NCBI RefSeq assembly: GCF_003046425.1
Contig: NZ_QAJG01000020.1
Span: 1-57,339 of the forward strand
Origin: Leptospira borgpetersenii serovar Javanica
Lineage (GTDB): Bacteria > Spirochaetota > Leptospiria > Leptospirales > Leptospiraceae
Direction: 5' to 3'
DNA length: 57,339 bases
Shown here: positions 23,893 to 47,262 of the stretch, piece by piece
Layout: every line of letters begins with the position of its first letter
Numbering within the stretch: position 1 is the first letter of the stretch
Made by a program: the position numbers and the translations under genes
The notes under the pieces: generated by a model
What the model saw: the letters and a program-made list of their open reading frames with translations, nothing else
What the model was told of the DNA's origin: nothing
Databases searched by the model: none

Positions 23893-25472
23893 ACGTACAA
23901 AGACGAACCCGAACCGAAAAAAAAACGGGCGGTTCCGCTACAGCGGGTTACTGGATTGAGTTTTTTCGATCCCTACCGCAAAGACCGAGGAACACGGGGG
24001 ACTTTTGGATAATACTTGCGATTTTTTGTATATTCATAATATCTAAACAGATATCGCCAGAATCTTATTCGGAATATCGACTCGACGATCTCTTACTGTT
24101 GGAGGACGGGAAAAGGGAAATAACCGGAAGAGGACGGTTTTATGACTCACAGAGAGAGGAAGGGCCGGAGGAGGTAAAAGGATCTGCGAATGGTAAAGAT
24201 ACCGTAAAAAAACAAGATAACCGAATGCAGAGCCGGACTACTAAGTTTTATGGAAATGTAACCACCCTTTACAGGGGATTGACGCAAAAAGGTGGAATCC
24301 GGGAGGAGGAAGCCAAGCGAAGTTTTTCCCGAGGGATATTCAGTCCCGAAGTCGGCTGGACGGATAAGGGAGAACGAATGTATCATAAAATACTAATGTC
24401 TCCGTTCTTGCAATACGAGGAGACTATTATCGGAACAAAGACGATCACTCGGGGCGCCGACGGGGAGTTATTGTGGATCACCGGTTGGGAATCTCCATCC
24501 TTGAGAGTGGGGATCGAAGTAGGGCGTGGATACCAAAGGCTTGATCGGAACGGATTTTTATTTGTCGGATTTTTGAATTATGGAGAACTTCAAATTCATT
24601 GGAAACCGCTAGGGATTTCCGTAACGGCGATCGGAGCGCAGATGCGAAATACTCCATTGTATTCCACACGAGACAGAAGCGAATCTCCCCAGAGAATAGC
24701 CGGAGGGAGTGCTCAAATACTTGAGAATCGTATTTTCCAGAGTTTTAGAATATTCTATTATTTGTATAAAGAATCAAAGCAAGAAGCCGTCAAGGGAGGG
24801 CTGTTCGAAAGGGAGGAGCCGTTTCGTCCGTATGGAGAGTTTCAGTATTACGGAATCGAGTTCTCATCCGCAAAATTATTTGGATTTAGGATCGACGCGG
24901 ACGCGATTCAAGTCGTCGGGTTTAGGCAATACGGACTCGGCACATTCCCGACTCCACAGTTCACAAGCGGAAGGCTGATCGGCGCTCGATTGGTTTTGGA
25001 AAGACCGGAGGCAGCGTATTTTTTAGGAGGACTTTATACTTCCAAGGATTCCGAATTGCGAGTCGACCGAAATTCGGATGGTTATGCGGGAGTTAGAACC
25101 GACCCTAGAGGTTATGGAGGGAAAACATCCTTTTTGTTGATGGAAAGTTTGCTGATGCAGGGAGGAAATGTGTTTCAAGAAGATGGAACCGTAGCAAAGC
25201 CGAATTTTGAGAACAAGGGAATGCAACTCCTACAATTCGGAATCAAAAAAAGTTGGAATCGAAAATGGAAGACTCAGGGAATGATTCTTACATCTTCCTC
25301 TCCTATGGGAAGGGGTTGGGAGGGAATTGCAACGGCGGGTTATCAGTCGGAATATTCTTATATTTTAATTAGCTTATCTTATGCACATGTGGATCCTCAG
25401 AGGGAAAGGAAAGTTTTTATCGAGGAATGGAAAATTAAGGAGTCGATCCGGGAATATTCCCGGATTTATTTT

Positions 25473-25493
<21 letters not shown>
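23889..25493 (+). CDS. Predicted outer-membrane beta-barrel protein, possible polysaccharide exporter
   Basis: I choose the ATG at 23889, overlapping the flippase stop (ATGA), giving 534 aa. A basic N-terminus and one hydrophobic segment (FWIILAIFCIFIIS) form a signal or anchor. The remainder is alternating strand-like sequence rich in Gly, Tyr, Phe and Arg, with an aromatic C-terminus (SRIYFSAGIYF), as in outer-membrane barrels. The distribution resembles alginate-export/porin-type proteins, but no signature motif is certain. Being third in a PAP2-flippase operon suggests export of the glycan to the cell surface. Ends overlap the convergent response-regulator gene by 21 bp. Confidence 0.6.
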
Positions 25494-26387
<894 letters not shown>

Positions 26388-26408
26388 AGGATCTTCCGTT
26401 GTCAGACG

Positions 26409-31301
<4,893 letters not shown>

Positions 31302-31755
31302 AAGTTCCGTTCCAGATTCTTAATTATTCTTCAACGAAAGACTGTCTCTTAAGGAATTTCTGTATTAGGATATTAGAATTCGTTTTGACGATGGAAGATC
31401 CATGTGAAAGGAATTGTCAAAGAAGAATATTTCGTAAAAGATAAGAACGAAAAAACTACGTCTAAAATTTTTCTGCAAAAATCATGGAAGTTTCAAAGTG
31501 GAAAAGACAAAAGAAAGCCGAATCAATTCTTGAGTGTGTATTTCTAACCCGGGAACTATAAACAAGGTGCCTGAGGTTCCTTGAGTCTTAAACGGGGAAT
31601 TTGTCTAAAAATTCATAAGTACCTATTCTGTAGGAATTAGTAACCTCTAAAAAAGTTCCTACATCTTTGTTAAACTCAAGCCGTCTCGCTTCTATGGTCG
31701 CTCGACAGGATTTAGGGTGACTCTAAAGAATATCATCAAATTTGGAATTCGTTTG
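31302..31755. other. Gene-poor region with a dispersed repeat
   Basis: No gene recognised. A 76-bp stretch at 31641-31716 (TAACCTCTAAAAAAGTTCC ... TATGGTCGCTCGACAG) recurs at 42311-42381. The beginning of the region is AT-rich with no feature I can name. Confidence 0.5.
31641..31716 (+). repeat. ~75-bp dispersed repeat (copy at 42311-42381)
   Basis: Shared landmarks in the same order at both sites are CTAAAA, CCTACAT, TTTGTTAAACTCAAGC, TTCTATGGTCGCTCGACAG. The GTCTCGCTTCTATGGTCGCTC part is related to the 19-bp unit at 9598. Confidence 0.65.
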
Positions 31756-31785
31756 ATGGAAATTTTAAAAAGGTCTAAACAAAAG

Positions 31786-32214
<429 letters not shown>

Positions 32215-32433
32215 AGCGAATATATCTACCTTTGAAAAACTTCGGTAAAAGTTCATTTTCAATCCAAATTCGAGCTTTTGAATAACTCGGTTTCGATCGA
32301 TTCTTTCGTTTGATAAAAAGTTTGGTTGTTTGATTCAGTTTGAGGTCTGAATTTTAACGTGGGTTCGGTTCGATAACTTCCTAATACTTCCGCAAATAAA
32401 GTGTCGGAACTCCTCTTCCTATGTTTCCAAGAA

Positions 32434-32511
32434 TCAAGACAATATACGGTTGTTTATCCCCTGAATCACTTTCCTCTTGAACACTTCGCTGTAACGTTTG
32501 ATCGTTGTCAT
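32434..32511 (-). pseudogene. N-terminal remnant of IS3-family OrfA
   Basis: MTTIKRYSEVFKRKVIQGI, encoded from the ATG at 32511, closely matches the start of IS1500-type OrfA helix-turn-helix proteins. It stops after 25 codons at a TGA (32434). The rest of the element is not recognisable. Confidence 0.7.
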
Positions 32512-32629
32512 TTTTTCCTCTTCTTCCTGACAACTTTTTTATAGGAAGCTACACGTGTTGCCGTGACACTATCACTAATCCTCTGAATATGGAGAGTTCC
32601 CACAGATTACGTCTCCTTATGTTTTGAAA

Positions 32630-32866
32630 CTACTTTTCACAACGAAGTTCTGCGCGGGTTTTCATGTCGGCTAATAATGATCGAGATAATAGTGGTAGTT
32701 CTGATTTTTTGGGAATTTCCGCATTGAGATGGCTTTGATTTTCTTCCGTCGAACTCACATTCAGTAAGAAACGATTCTCAGTAACTAACGATATACTAAA
32801 ATTCTTCTGAAAAAGCCAAAAAACTACATTTAGAAAAGAAAATAAAGATTTTATAGGTAAAATCAT
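32630..32866 (-). CDS. Doubtful small ORF with hydrophobic N-terminus
   Basis: A 78-aa frame begins MILPIKSLFSFLNVVFWLFQ, which could be a signal peptide, followed by a polar tail. No ribosome site is visible and no family recognised. It lies divergently upstream of the M23 peptidase gene. Likely not a gene, listed because of the signal-like start. Confidence 0.2.
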   Translation of the reverse strand: MILPIKSLFSFLNVVFWLFQKNFSISLVTENRFLLNVSSTEENQSHLNAEIPKKSELPLLSRSLLADMKTRAELRCEK

Positions 32867-33024
32867 TTAATATCTTCGATTTTTACCTTAGAAATTGAAG
32901 GAAAAAATCCTTGAATGGAATTTTGGAGCAATAAGAGTGACTTCAGAAATTATTTTCCGTTGCCGACGTTCAATTGAGTGGGCCTCCGGGGTTTTGTTTG
33001 GCGACATATTTTGGAAGAAATGAT

Positions 33025-34626
<1,602 letters not shown>

Positions 34627-34649
34627 GTTTTTTCGTTTTTTGAATTGAA

Positions 34650-34752
34650 TAGAGTTGTTGAAAAATTAATTCTCTGTCCGTTTCTGTTTCATTGAAATGG
34701 ACGTTTGAAGCGGTTTTGTTAATCCGAATCATGGAATTTTTCAACGACTCTA
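34650..34752 (+). mobile_element. MITE-like element, family 2, copy B
   Basis: 103 bp with terminal inverted repeats TAGAGTTGTTGAAAAATT and AATTTTTCAACGACTCTA. Internal landmarks are CTGTTTCATTGAAAT, GAAGCGGTTTTGTTAATC and ATGGAATTTT. It lies between the HAD and rsmI genes without breaking either. Confidence 0.85.
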
Positions 34753-34858
34753 ATGTAAATTCATAATGAAAGCCTTCTTGTATGAATCAATTTGATACGA
34801 GCGAATATTCGAAACGTATTATGAAGGAAAATTTTAGGTTTGAGAGAATCCGTAAAGT

Positions 34859-35986
<1,128 letters not shown>

Positions 35987-35995
<9 letters not shown>

Positions 35996-36802
35996 TTTGG
36001 AAAAGATAGAAGAGTCCAAAGAAATTCCTTCCAAGAACTTTTGAAAGTCGATAGGAGGAGGGCAAAAGATTCTTTCTTCATAACCGTCCTCATTTCTAAA
36101 GGAAACTCCTATCGCATGTAAGAGAGAACGTTGTGCAAAAGAAACTCGTCGTTTGGCTCGGATAGGGGCTGTGATTGTTTCTTTGTTAAGAAAATTTCGT
36201 TTTTGTATATTAGAAATCCTATTATCGGAAGGTGAAGTTTCCATTGGTTTCTTCGTTGTCGTGGAATTCAAATCGAGTGATTTACCGTAAACGTAGTCAC
36301 CTACAATCGGATGGCCTTTTTCACTTAAGTGAAGTCGAATCTGGTGTCTCCTCCCCGTATGAAGTTTTGCGAGTAACACCGAATAATGGTCTTTCAGATT
36401 TCTCTTTAAGGTTAAAAATTCCGTAACGGCTTTGTCTCCTCCTGAAAATACTTTACGGACTTTTTTGTTCCCGTCCTTGATATAACAGGTTTCGGTGAAA
36501 TGTTCCTCTTCTACGATTCCATCCGCTACACAGAGATAAATTTTCGATGAGGATTTTAAGATCCGATCGGCTTCTTTGTTTTTATCTGGATTCTTACAAA
36601 GAAATACGAGACCGCTCGTGTCCAGATCCAATCGATTTACGGTTCTGAGATATTCGAGAGAGAGTTCTTCTTGCAGCCGATCCGCAAAATTTTCCCGTTT
36701 GGAGTCTTTAGTTGCGTGGACCGGAATTCCGGGAGGTTTTTCCGCAAAAAGAAAGGATTCAGTTTCGTAGAATATTCTAATATTCAAATTTACCTTAGGC
36801 AT
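35987..36802 (-). CDS. RluA-family RNA pseudouridine synthase
   Basis: The 271-aa protein has the catalytic Asp in NRLDLDTSG (D59) and the substrate-binding HTGRRHQIRLHLSEKGHPIVGD block, both diagnostic for RluA-type synthases, which isomerise uridines in 23S rRNA or tRNA. AEKPPGIPVHA matches the E-K-P-x-G-x-x-x-H-P start. No S4 domain. The start overlaps the end of the MarR gene by 8 bp, so the two are co-transcribed. Its last codons lie within a dispersed repeat. The target nucleotide is unknown. Confidence 0.88.
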
Positions 36803-37247
36803 TTTGTTGTCTTAGATCCAAAAGGGAACTTCTAAAGTTTTTTTCGTCCTTGAGAATGGAAAAGAAGAGTTTGTCCGTCGATTCCACGATATGAATCGCC
36901 TTTTCTACCAATTTTTTTCCTTCCAGTGTGAGAAACAAACAGTTTGCTCTGGAATCTTCGGGATCGGGTTGTCTCGTAAGAAGTTTTTTGGATTCGAGAC
37001 TGCGTAATACCTTAGATGTCATCATTACGTCCGTTTTCGCGTGTTCGGCAAGACGCACTTGGGTCGCCTTTTGAGAAGTTTCTTCGAACCAAGCCAAACT
37101 CGCCAATAGCACGAATTGAACGTGTGTCAGATCCAGGATCAAAAGATTTTCACGGATCTTTTTTTGCCAAAGATTCGTGATTTGCCAAAATAGGAATCCT
37201 GTACTTTCTTCAACTTGTAATTCTGAGAATATAGATTTCGATTTCAT
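36795..37247 (-). CDS. MarR-family transcriptional regulator
   Basis: The 150-aa winged-helix protein shows the MarR layout: a dimerisation helix (FLFWQITNLWQKKI), a recognition helix (AKTDVMMTSKVLRSLESKKLL) and the wing with DPEDSRANCLFLTLEGKKLV, matching the D-x-R-x-x-x-x-x-L-T-x-x-G signature. Such regulators respond to small ligands or oxidants and usually repress neighbours. The adjacent broken SRPBCC gene (start at 37546) is upstream on the same strand and would have been its operon partner. Confidence 0.9.
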   Translation of the reverse strand: MKSKSIFSELQVEESTGFLFWQITNLWQKKIRENLLILDLTHVQFVLLASLAWFEETSQKATQVRLAEHAKTDVMMTSKVLRSLESKKLLTRQPDPEDSRANCLFLTLEGKKLVEKAIHIVESTDKLFFSILKDEKNFRSSLLDLRQQNA

Positions 37248-37266
37248 GGCCTTTTTTTCTCGGGAA

Positions 37267-37546
37267 CTAAAATTTCATTCTATTGAGTTCGTGCATGAAT
37301 TTCAGTTTGCCAAGAGGGAGTCGGGTAAGATCGGAAAAGAATTTATTCTTGCGAACTTCCGTTATACGAAACCGTATTCTTTTGGGTTTGAGCATTCCAT
37401 TTCCTTGCTGCCGGTTTTAAATTCTTCCTCTAAAAAAATTCTTCCACTTCGTGCTCCCTGCATTTCCAATTCGATACGTTTTGATAGAGTTTCCAAAGTT
37501 TTGCCTCGTTGGCTTGGGTGATTTCTTCGTGTTGTATGCGTTTCAT
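37267..37546 (-). pseudogene. SRPBCC/polyketide-cyclase-like gene broken by frameshifts
   Basis: From the ATG at 37546, with a fine ribosome site (AAGGA), the reading begins MKRIQHEEITQANEAKLWKL and YQNVSNWKCREHEVEEFF, then stops at a TAG after a run of seven T. Continuing in shifted frames gives EEEFKTGSK and then GMLKPKRIRFRITEVRKNKF and FSDLTRLPLGKLKFMHEL, ending at 37267. This order (K-L-W-x-L-Y-x-x-V-x-N-W, then G-x-x-G-x-L-K-P) is that of SRPBCC ligand-binding proteins. A 5-bp imperfect duplication (GGAAATGGAAT) explains the second shift. The C-terminal part is missing. Confidence 0.75.
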
Positions 37547-37681
37547 ATTTTTCCTTTTTAGTAATTATAATCCAGTTTATAATAATCGTGATTAGTATTT
37601 ATGTAAATCTATTTTCCAAGAGATAGTTTTAAGTTGACAAAATTCTGCTATATTAGACAAAAAGGGGAGATGAACCCAACT

Positions 37682-38284
<603 letters not shown>

Positions 38285-38350
38285 AAGCCTGCCGTTTCTG
38301 GTCTGAAGAGGAAAATCCACCAACAATTTCTTGTAGGATTTTTAAAAAGA

Positions 38351-39331
<981 letters not shown>

Positions 39332-39424
39332 AGCTAAAGCGTATTTCGAAATAATACCGGGTTCTGCTGGGAGACTGTGCATCATAGGGTGTTCAAAATT
39401 TTGTCTCTAAGTGGGACGACTAAA

Positions 39425-39460
39425 TAACGTGAGTTCGGCATAATCAATGCGAAATCGATT
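39425..39460 (+). repeat. Partial copy of dispersed 50-bp repeat
   Basis: TAACGTGAGTTCGGCATAAT then CAATGCGAAATCGATT, matching the first two thirds of the repeat at 77-127. Confidence 0.65.
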
Positions 39461-39563
39461 CTGAACTTTGGTTTATAGAAAATAATTCGAAATTTTTTAT
39501 ATAAATTCTATTCTAAACGAACGAATTTCGAAAAAGAAAACGGACTCTTATTGGGTTACGATC

Positions 39564-39586
39564 GTCCCTCTCGGAAAGAGAGGGAC
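39564..39586 (-). terminator. Strong hairpin downstream of the antiporter gene
   Basis: GTCCCTCTC (39564-39572) and GAGAGGGAC (39578-39586) form a perfect 9-bp stem with a 5-nt loop, 15 bp past the stop of the antiporter gene. No T-tract follows on the minus strand, so it may be a terminator of weak type or an mRNA 3'-end stabiliser. Confidence 0.45.
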
Positions 39587-39600
39587 TCGAAAGTGTTTTC

Positions 39601-41356
<1,756 letters not shown>

Positions 41357-42091
41357 TCATCGGCAATCCTGTTCTGCTTGGATCATTCTTGTTTTCCACT
41401 CCGTATTTTCCGCACCTGGAAAGGGCCAGAACTGGTTCCATTCGGAAACCGTTTTACGTACTTTTGCCGCAACGATTGGATCGGTTTGGCAGATTCGAAC
41501 CAATCGGTTGTATGTACTCCGACGTGCCATAGTTGCCCTTCCAATTTCAGCTCGGTCTTCTATATGACTCGCTGTCGCGTAATAGGATACCAAACCGGGA
41601 ACAGGGTTGATCTTCTGAGCAGGAGGATTTTTGGGATCATAGCTATTTCCGTATTGAAATCCGGGATAATTTAACTTGCCCCATTCCGGATCGAAAAACG
41701 TGATAAAACCTGGGACGTGATGATCTACTGCGTGTGTTAGTTCGTGATGGATTGTACCCCGAGGATCCGAAGCAGAACCAGAATCAGTATCAAGGTAATT
41801 TATCCAGGTGCCAGTGCTATCATCGAATATGATAGAGGAGTCATAGGATGCAATTCGATCTTGTACATTCAAGAACATGGAACCAGTAAAGCCAGTCGTT
41901 CCAAGGGCGGGCCCGCCCAAAACCTTTAAATTTCTACAAAGCGTAACGCTTTCCGCGCCTGCTTTGATCCAATAACCCCTTGGATATCTGGCGCTTCCTA
42001 GGGATGTATTCGAGTTGTTGAAAAATGAATTCTTCATTGATCCCTGTTTCATGGAAACGATCGATCGAAGCAGTTTTGTTAATCTAGACAA
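41357..42091 (-). CDS. Zinc metallopeptidase with MITE-derived N-terminus
   Basis: The 244-aa reading frame contains IHHELTHAVDHH (zinc motif H-E-x-x-H at 116-120) and a downstream acidic HIEDRAEIGRATM (E182 as likely third ligand), the pattern of secreted zincin-like peptidases such as M91/effector-type proteins. Residues 1 to about 27, including the start codon, are encoded within the family-2 MITE at 42011-42112. The genuine protein therefore begins around NTSLGSARYPRGYWIKAGAE, and the original 5' end and promoter have been lost or replaced. Four Cys are present. It may be a truncated, possibly inactive gene or one re-started from the MITE. Confidence 0.6.
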   Translation of the reverse strand: MSRLTKLLRSIVSMKQGSMKNSFFNNSNTSLGSARYPRGYWIKAGAESVTLCRNLKVLGGPALGTTGFTGSMFLNVQDRIASYDSSIIFDDSTGTWINYLDTDSGSASDPRGTIHHELTHAVDHHVPGFITFFDPEWGKLNYPGFQYGNSYDPKNPPAQKINPVPGLVSYYATASHIEDRAEIGRATMARRSTYNRLVRICQTDPIVAAKVRKTVSEWNQFWPFPGAENTEWKTRMIQAEQDCR

Positions 42092-42112
42092 TGGAATTTT
42101 TCAATAACTCTC
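42011..42112 (+). mobile_element. MITE-like element, family 2, copy C
   Basis: About 102 bp with ends CGAGTTGTTGAAAAATGAAT and GGAATTTTTCAATAACTCTC. Internal landmarks CCTGTTTCATGGAAACGATC and GAAGCAGTTTTGTTAATC match copies A and B. The first ~27 codons of the metallopeptidase frame are read from its minus strand. Confidence 0.85.
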
Positions 42113-42565
42113 TTATAGGAAACGGTTTGCGGTATTTAAAAATGCCAAAATTTTTCGTATTTAAGTTAGGGATCGATTATAAAATAAAAAAATCGAAATT
42201 ATAGTAGGCTAAACAAGATTTCAAAACGTTTTCAGTTCAAATTATTGGATGGATCGTTTGCAAAATTTATTTATGTAAACTTGATTTTAGGATTTTAGAG
42301 AACTATTTATTAACATCTAAAATCCCTACATTTTTGTTAAACTCAAGCTGCATCGTTTCTATGGTCGCTCGACAGACTTTAAGCACCACTGATTCGTACG
42401 CTTTGAATTTTAGCACAATTCGCTTTTAGGCACAGAAATTATCTATTGCTCAAGTATCTGGATTTTTTGGAATTTGAACGTAACGAAATACGAATAAAAT
42501 TGTGCGAAAAGTTGCTTTGTGGATGTCTTATGGGAAGAGGTTCCCGAAACGGGATTTTAAGAAGA
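42113..42565. other. AT-rich gap with a dispersed repeat
   Basis: Holds the 42311-42381 copy of the ~75-bp repeat also found at 31641. The segment from 42113 to 42300 is very AT-rich, without recognisable coding. The region upstream of the Fur gene may hold its promoter. Confidence 0.45.
42311..42381 (+). repeat. ~75-bp dispersed repeat (copy at 31641-31716)
   Basis: TAACATCTAAAATCCCTACA, TTTGTTAAACTCAAGC and TTCTATGGTCGCTCGACAG are shared in the same order with 31641-31716. Confidence 0.65.
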
Positions 42566-42997
<432 letters not shown>

Positions 42998-43002
42998 TTT
43001 TT

Positions 43003-44421
<1,419 letters not shown>

Positions 44422-44577
44422 AAAATTCTCCGGAGTTATGGATAGGTTTTTATCAAGGTTGGGCAAGAATTTTTTGAAATCAAATCAACGTTCCTAAAAA
44501 TTTTCAGTCCGCCCCAAACCCGGAATTATTTGACTTTTTGGACAAATTTTGTCGTGACAAACCCGCGCCCATTGAAT

Positions 44578-44671
44578 TGCGACTAATGAAATTTATTTTT
44601 ATCTTATTAATATAGACTATTGAACCGTTAAATCAAAAATTTAACAAAAATCAATTTCTCAATTAGTCGCA
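44578..44671. repeat. Inverted-repeat-flanked AT-rich segment (possible MITE)
   Basis: TGCGACTAAT (44578-44587) and ATTAGTCGCA (44662-44671) are perfect 10-bp inverted repeats, and the match continues imperfectly inward (GAAATTTATTT against GAGAAATTGATTT). Total 94 bp, no coding. Confidence 0.5.
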
Positions 44672-44680
44672 GTTAAATTT

Positions 44681-44856
44681 AGAACTTGTCCCAAAACTTA
44701 GGATGGAGGAGACTTCTACGGGAGTGTTCCAACAATAGGTCCCATTTGAAAACCGATAAACTGTCCAAGGAACATGATCTGCGGGGATTCTCGCGCTCTA
44801 TTACGAATTTATGAAATGATTGTGCTGATTTTTTTTAAGGTTTTGGGACAAGCTCT
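44681..44856. mobile_element. MITE-like element, third family
   Basis: 176 bp with terminal inverted repeats AGAACTTGTCCCAAAACTTA (44681-44700) and AAGGTTTTGGGACAAGCTCT (44837-44856), 17 of 20 positions paired. No coding capacity and no second complete copy in this window. It ends just past the stop of the small DUF7660-like gene. Confidence 0.65.
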
Positions 44857-44863
44857 GATTCTT

Positions 44864-45109
44864 TTATTCATAGATTCTTGCCCCACATAAAATATCAGCG
44901 AACAATTGCCAACTCGCTATCTCAGGATTTAGATCCAGATTTGAGTTTCTATAAAACCCGATAATATCCTCAGAATACACAAGTATATTTTCTAAAAACG
45001 TTTCAATATCGCAGCACTCCCACATTTCTTTGTTTTGTCGGTAATCTTCAATCAATTCCATCAGAAAGAGTTTGAATTCTTTCTTGGATTTCACATTTTT
45101 TCGCTCCAT
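44864..45109 (-). CDS. Small DUF7660-like protein
   Basis: The 81-aa protein reads KEFKLFLMELIEDYRQNKE, then WECCDIETFLENILVYSEDI and a C-terminal SWQLFADILCGARIYE. The spacing of W-E-x-x-x-I-E-x-F-L-E, the acidic E-D and the W-x-x-F-A-x-I-L-x-x-A-x-x-Y-E end fits the family I know as DUF7660. Such small acidic proteins often sit in toxin/immunity gene clusters. Divergent from the next gene; its stop lies 8 bp from a MITE. Confidence 0.6.
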   Translation of the reverse strand: MERKNVKSKKEFKLFLMELIEDYRQNKEMWECCDIETFLENILVYSEDIIGFYRNSNLDLNPEIASWQLFADILCGARIYE

Positions 45110-45348
45110 TCGTTTTCTCCGATTTCCTTATACAAGGTCGCATAATGGAGTCGTACAACATATGCTTTCAAGTTCAAGCGATATTCTTAAGAGATCGAAT
45201 CTTTATTTCTAAATTTAATGCGACTATACTTTCAAAAGAGTTGCGAGATTACAAGTTACGCCATTTTCAATTTTTGAAAGATTGACTTCCAAATGAATTA
45301 CGGAACTTATGTTCAAACAAATGACCTTAGGGTTAAAGGAAGAATGTT

Positions 45349-45855
<507 letters not shown>

Positions 45856-45879
45856 ACTTCATTATTAGGGAAATAAAAA

Positions 45880-46461
45880 ATGAATGCAATTGGTCTGAAT
45901 TTTGATCCGGTAAGCGAACGAAAATTAGGGAAATCAAAATTGGGAGGAAAACCGGATTTGCCTGAGAACTTACCTTATCCTAAAAATGCAAACGGCTATG
46001 ACATTCCTTTTTTATGTCAATTGAATCTCGGTGAATTTGATAATGAAATAGCATCAGGAGGAATTTTATATTTCTTTTGTCAACTTGATGATACAACCGA
46101 GTACGGCACTGTTCTTTTTTCAAAAGATACAAAATCTTTAATTTCATTAGATCCCCAGCATCTCGATGTTGAAATTACATACCCTTTAACCGAAAGAGCC
46201 ATTTCTTTTAAAGTGTTTGAGGAACTACTTGAAGGTGATGAGAATTATTATGAAGTAATGGGAAGATCCAGAATTGGTGGAAGCATATTTAAAGCCGGAG
46301 CAGATTATAGCGAGGATGGAAGGGTTTCATTATTGCAGCTCAATAGCAATGAGATCGAAGAACTCGAAGGTGAAGTAGAAGAGTTTATTCATTTCTTCAT
46401 TGATTTAACCGATCTAATCTCTTTAAATTTTGCTAATGTTTTTGTAACAAGCCAGCATTAG
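45880..46461 (+). CDS. DUF1963 (YwqG-like) family protein
   Basis: 193 aa. SKLGGKPDLPENLPYP followed by IPFLCQLNLGEFD and LYFFCQLDDTTEYGT is the hallmark of DUF1963 (G-G-x-P-x-x-P, then F-L-x-Q-L-x-L). Members are cytosolic, of unknown biochemical role, and commonly found in polymorphic-toxin immunity loci. Preceded by a hypothetical gene in the same operon. A small inverted-repeat element begins at its stop codon. Confidence 0.82.
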   Translation: MNAIGLNFDPVSERKLGKSKLGGKPDLPENLPYPKNANGYDIPFLCQLNLGEFDNEIASGGILYFFCQLDDTTEYGTVLFSKDTKSLISLDPQHLDVEITYPLTERAISFKVFEELLEGDENYYEVMGRSRIGGSIFKAGADYSEDGRVSLLQLNSNEIEELEGEVEEFIHFFIDLTDLISLNFANVFVTSQH

Positions 46462-46536
<75 letters not shown>

Positions 46537-47262
46537 ATAGTCTCAAACCTTACACGAAATAGTAAGAACGCGAAATCCTGTCTCATCCTTGCTTGCGATA
46601 ATACTTGCCTTGGCCACGCGTATGGTTTTGCCTTTTTGATGGCCAACTATATGCCGCACAAAAAGGCAATAAAATGATTCTGTAACATTTCGCGCATAAC
46701 GTAAAATTTGACTGCTACACGTAATCCAAGAGTTACAAACAAAAAAGATTCTGACGGTTCGGTGTTCTAATTATTGTTTGGCCCGAGTTTTGGAAGTATC
46801 CGCTTCAGAATCAGACCGTGAAAGTTTATTAAGGCGTGACGAGAGAGCGGTTGAAAAAGACGGAGACTTCGTTTATTGCGATTCTGCTTCGGAAGAAAAA
46901 CTGGAATTTTTCGAACTCTTCCAAGATAGAATAGAACTTTTCGGTTGTTCATTTTTGTCTATAATTTGTTTTTTATCTTCATTATTAAACGAAGACATAG
47001 GTTTGTCACAAATGAGCCTCATTGTTTGTCTACAACATATGATAAGAAACAAACGATAATAAGAAATTCCGCGATGGACTTGAAGTCAAAAAGGATAAAA
47101 ATCAAGAAAATTAAAAAAGAAATATCCCAGAATGTAGAGCGAAAATAACAATACAGATTCTAAGATTTTTCCTATTCGACGGATACGCCTGGATCTGAGA
47201 CGGGAGAAAAAGTCGAAATCGAAATGCGTATCGACTGAAAAATTCAATTTTTGGGAAAAGTC
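46537..47262. other. Non-coding stretch with nested inverted repeats
   Basis: CGCGAAAT (46569-46576) pairs with ATTTCGCG (46687-46694), and inside lies an 11-bp stem TTGCCTTTTTG/CAAAAAGGCAA (46628-46638, 46659-46669). Reading frames at 46778-47059 and nearby show no family resemblance. The end of the stretch holds the WGR gene's ribosome site (GGGAAAAG). Confidence 0.45.

Larger units (their letters stand above)
32215..33024. other. Decayed region with IS3 orfA remnant
   Basis: Apart from the orfA remnant at 32434-32511 and a doubtful small minus-strand frame at 32630-32866, I see no gene. The segment CTTCCTGACAACTTTTTTATAGGAAG near 32525-32550 forms a small hairpin next to the transposase start and may be the end of the lost insertion sequence. 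Confidence 0.5.

Noticed and set aside
37177..37521. 114-codon plus-strand ORF
   Set aside because: Antisense to the broken SRPBCC gene, whose minus-strand reading gives a family match.
37634..37660. TTGACA and TATATT as a promoter of the XRE-cupin gene
   Set aside because: Spacing between the boxes is only 9 bp, too short for a sigma-70 promoter.
46778..47059. 93-codon plus-strand ORF before the WGR gene
   Set aside because: No family match or ribosome site; composition like surrounding non-coding DNA.
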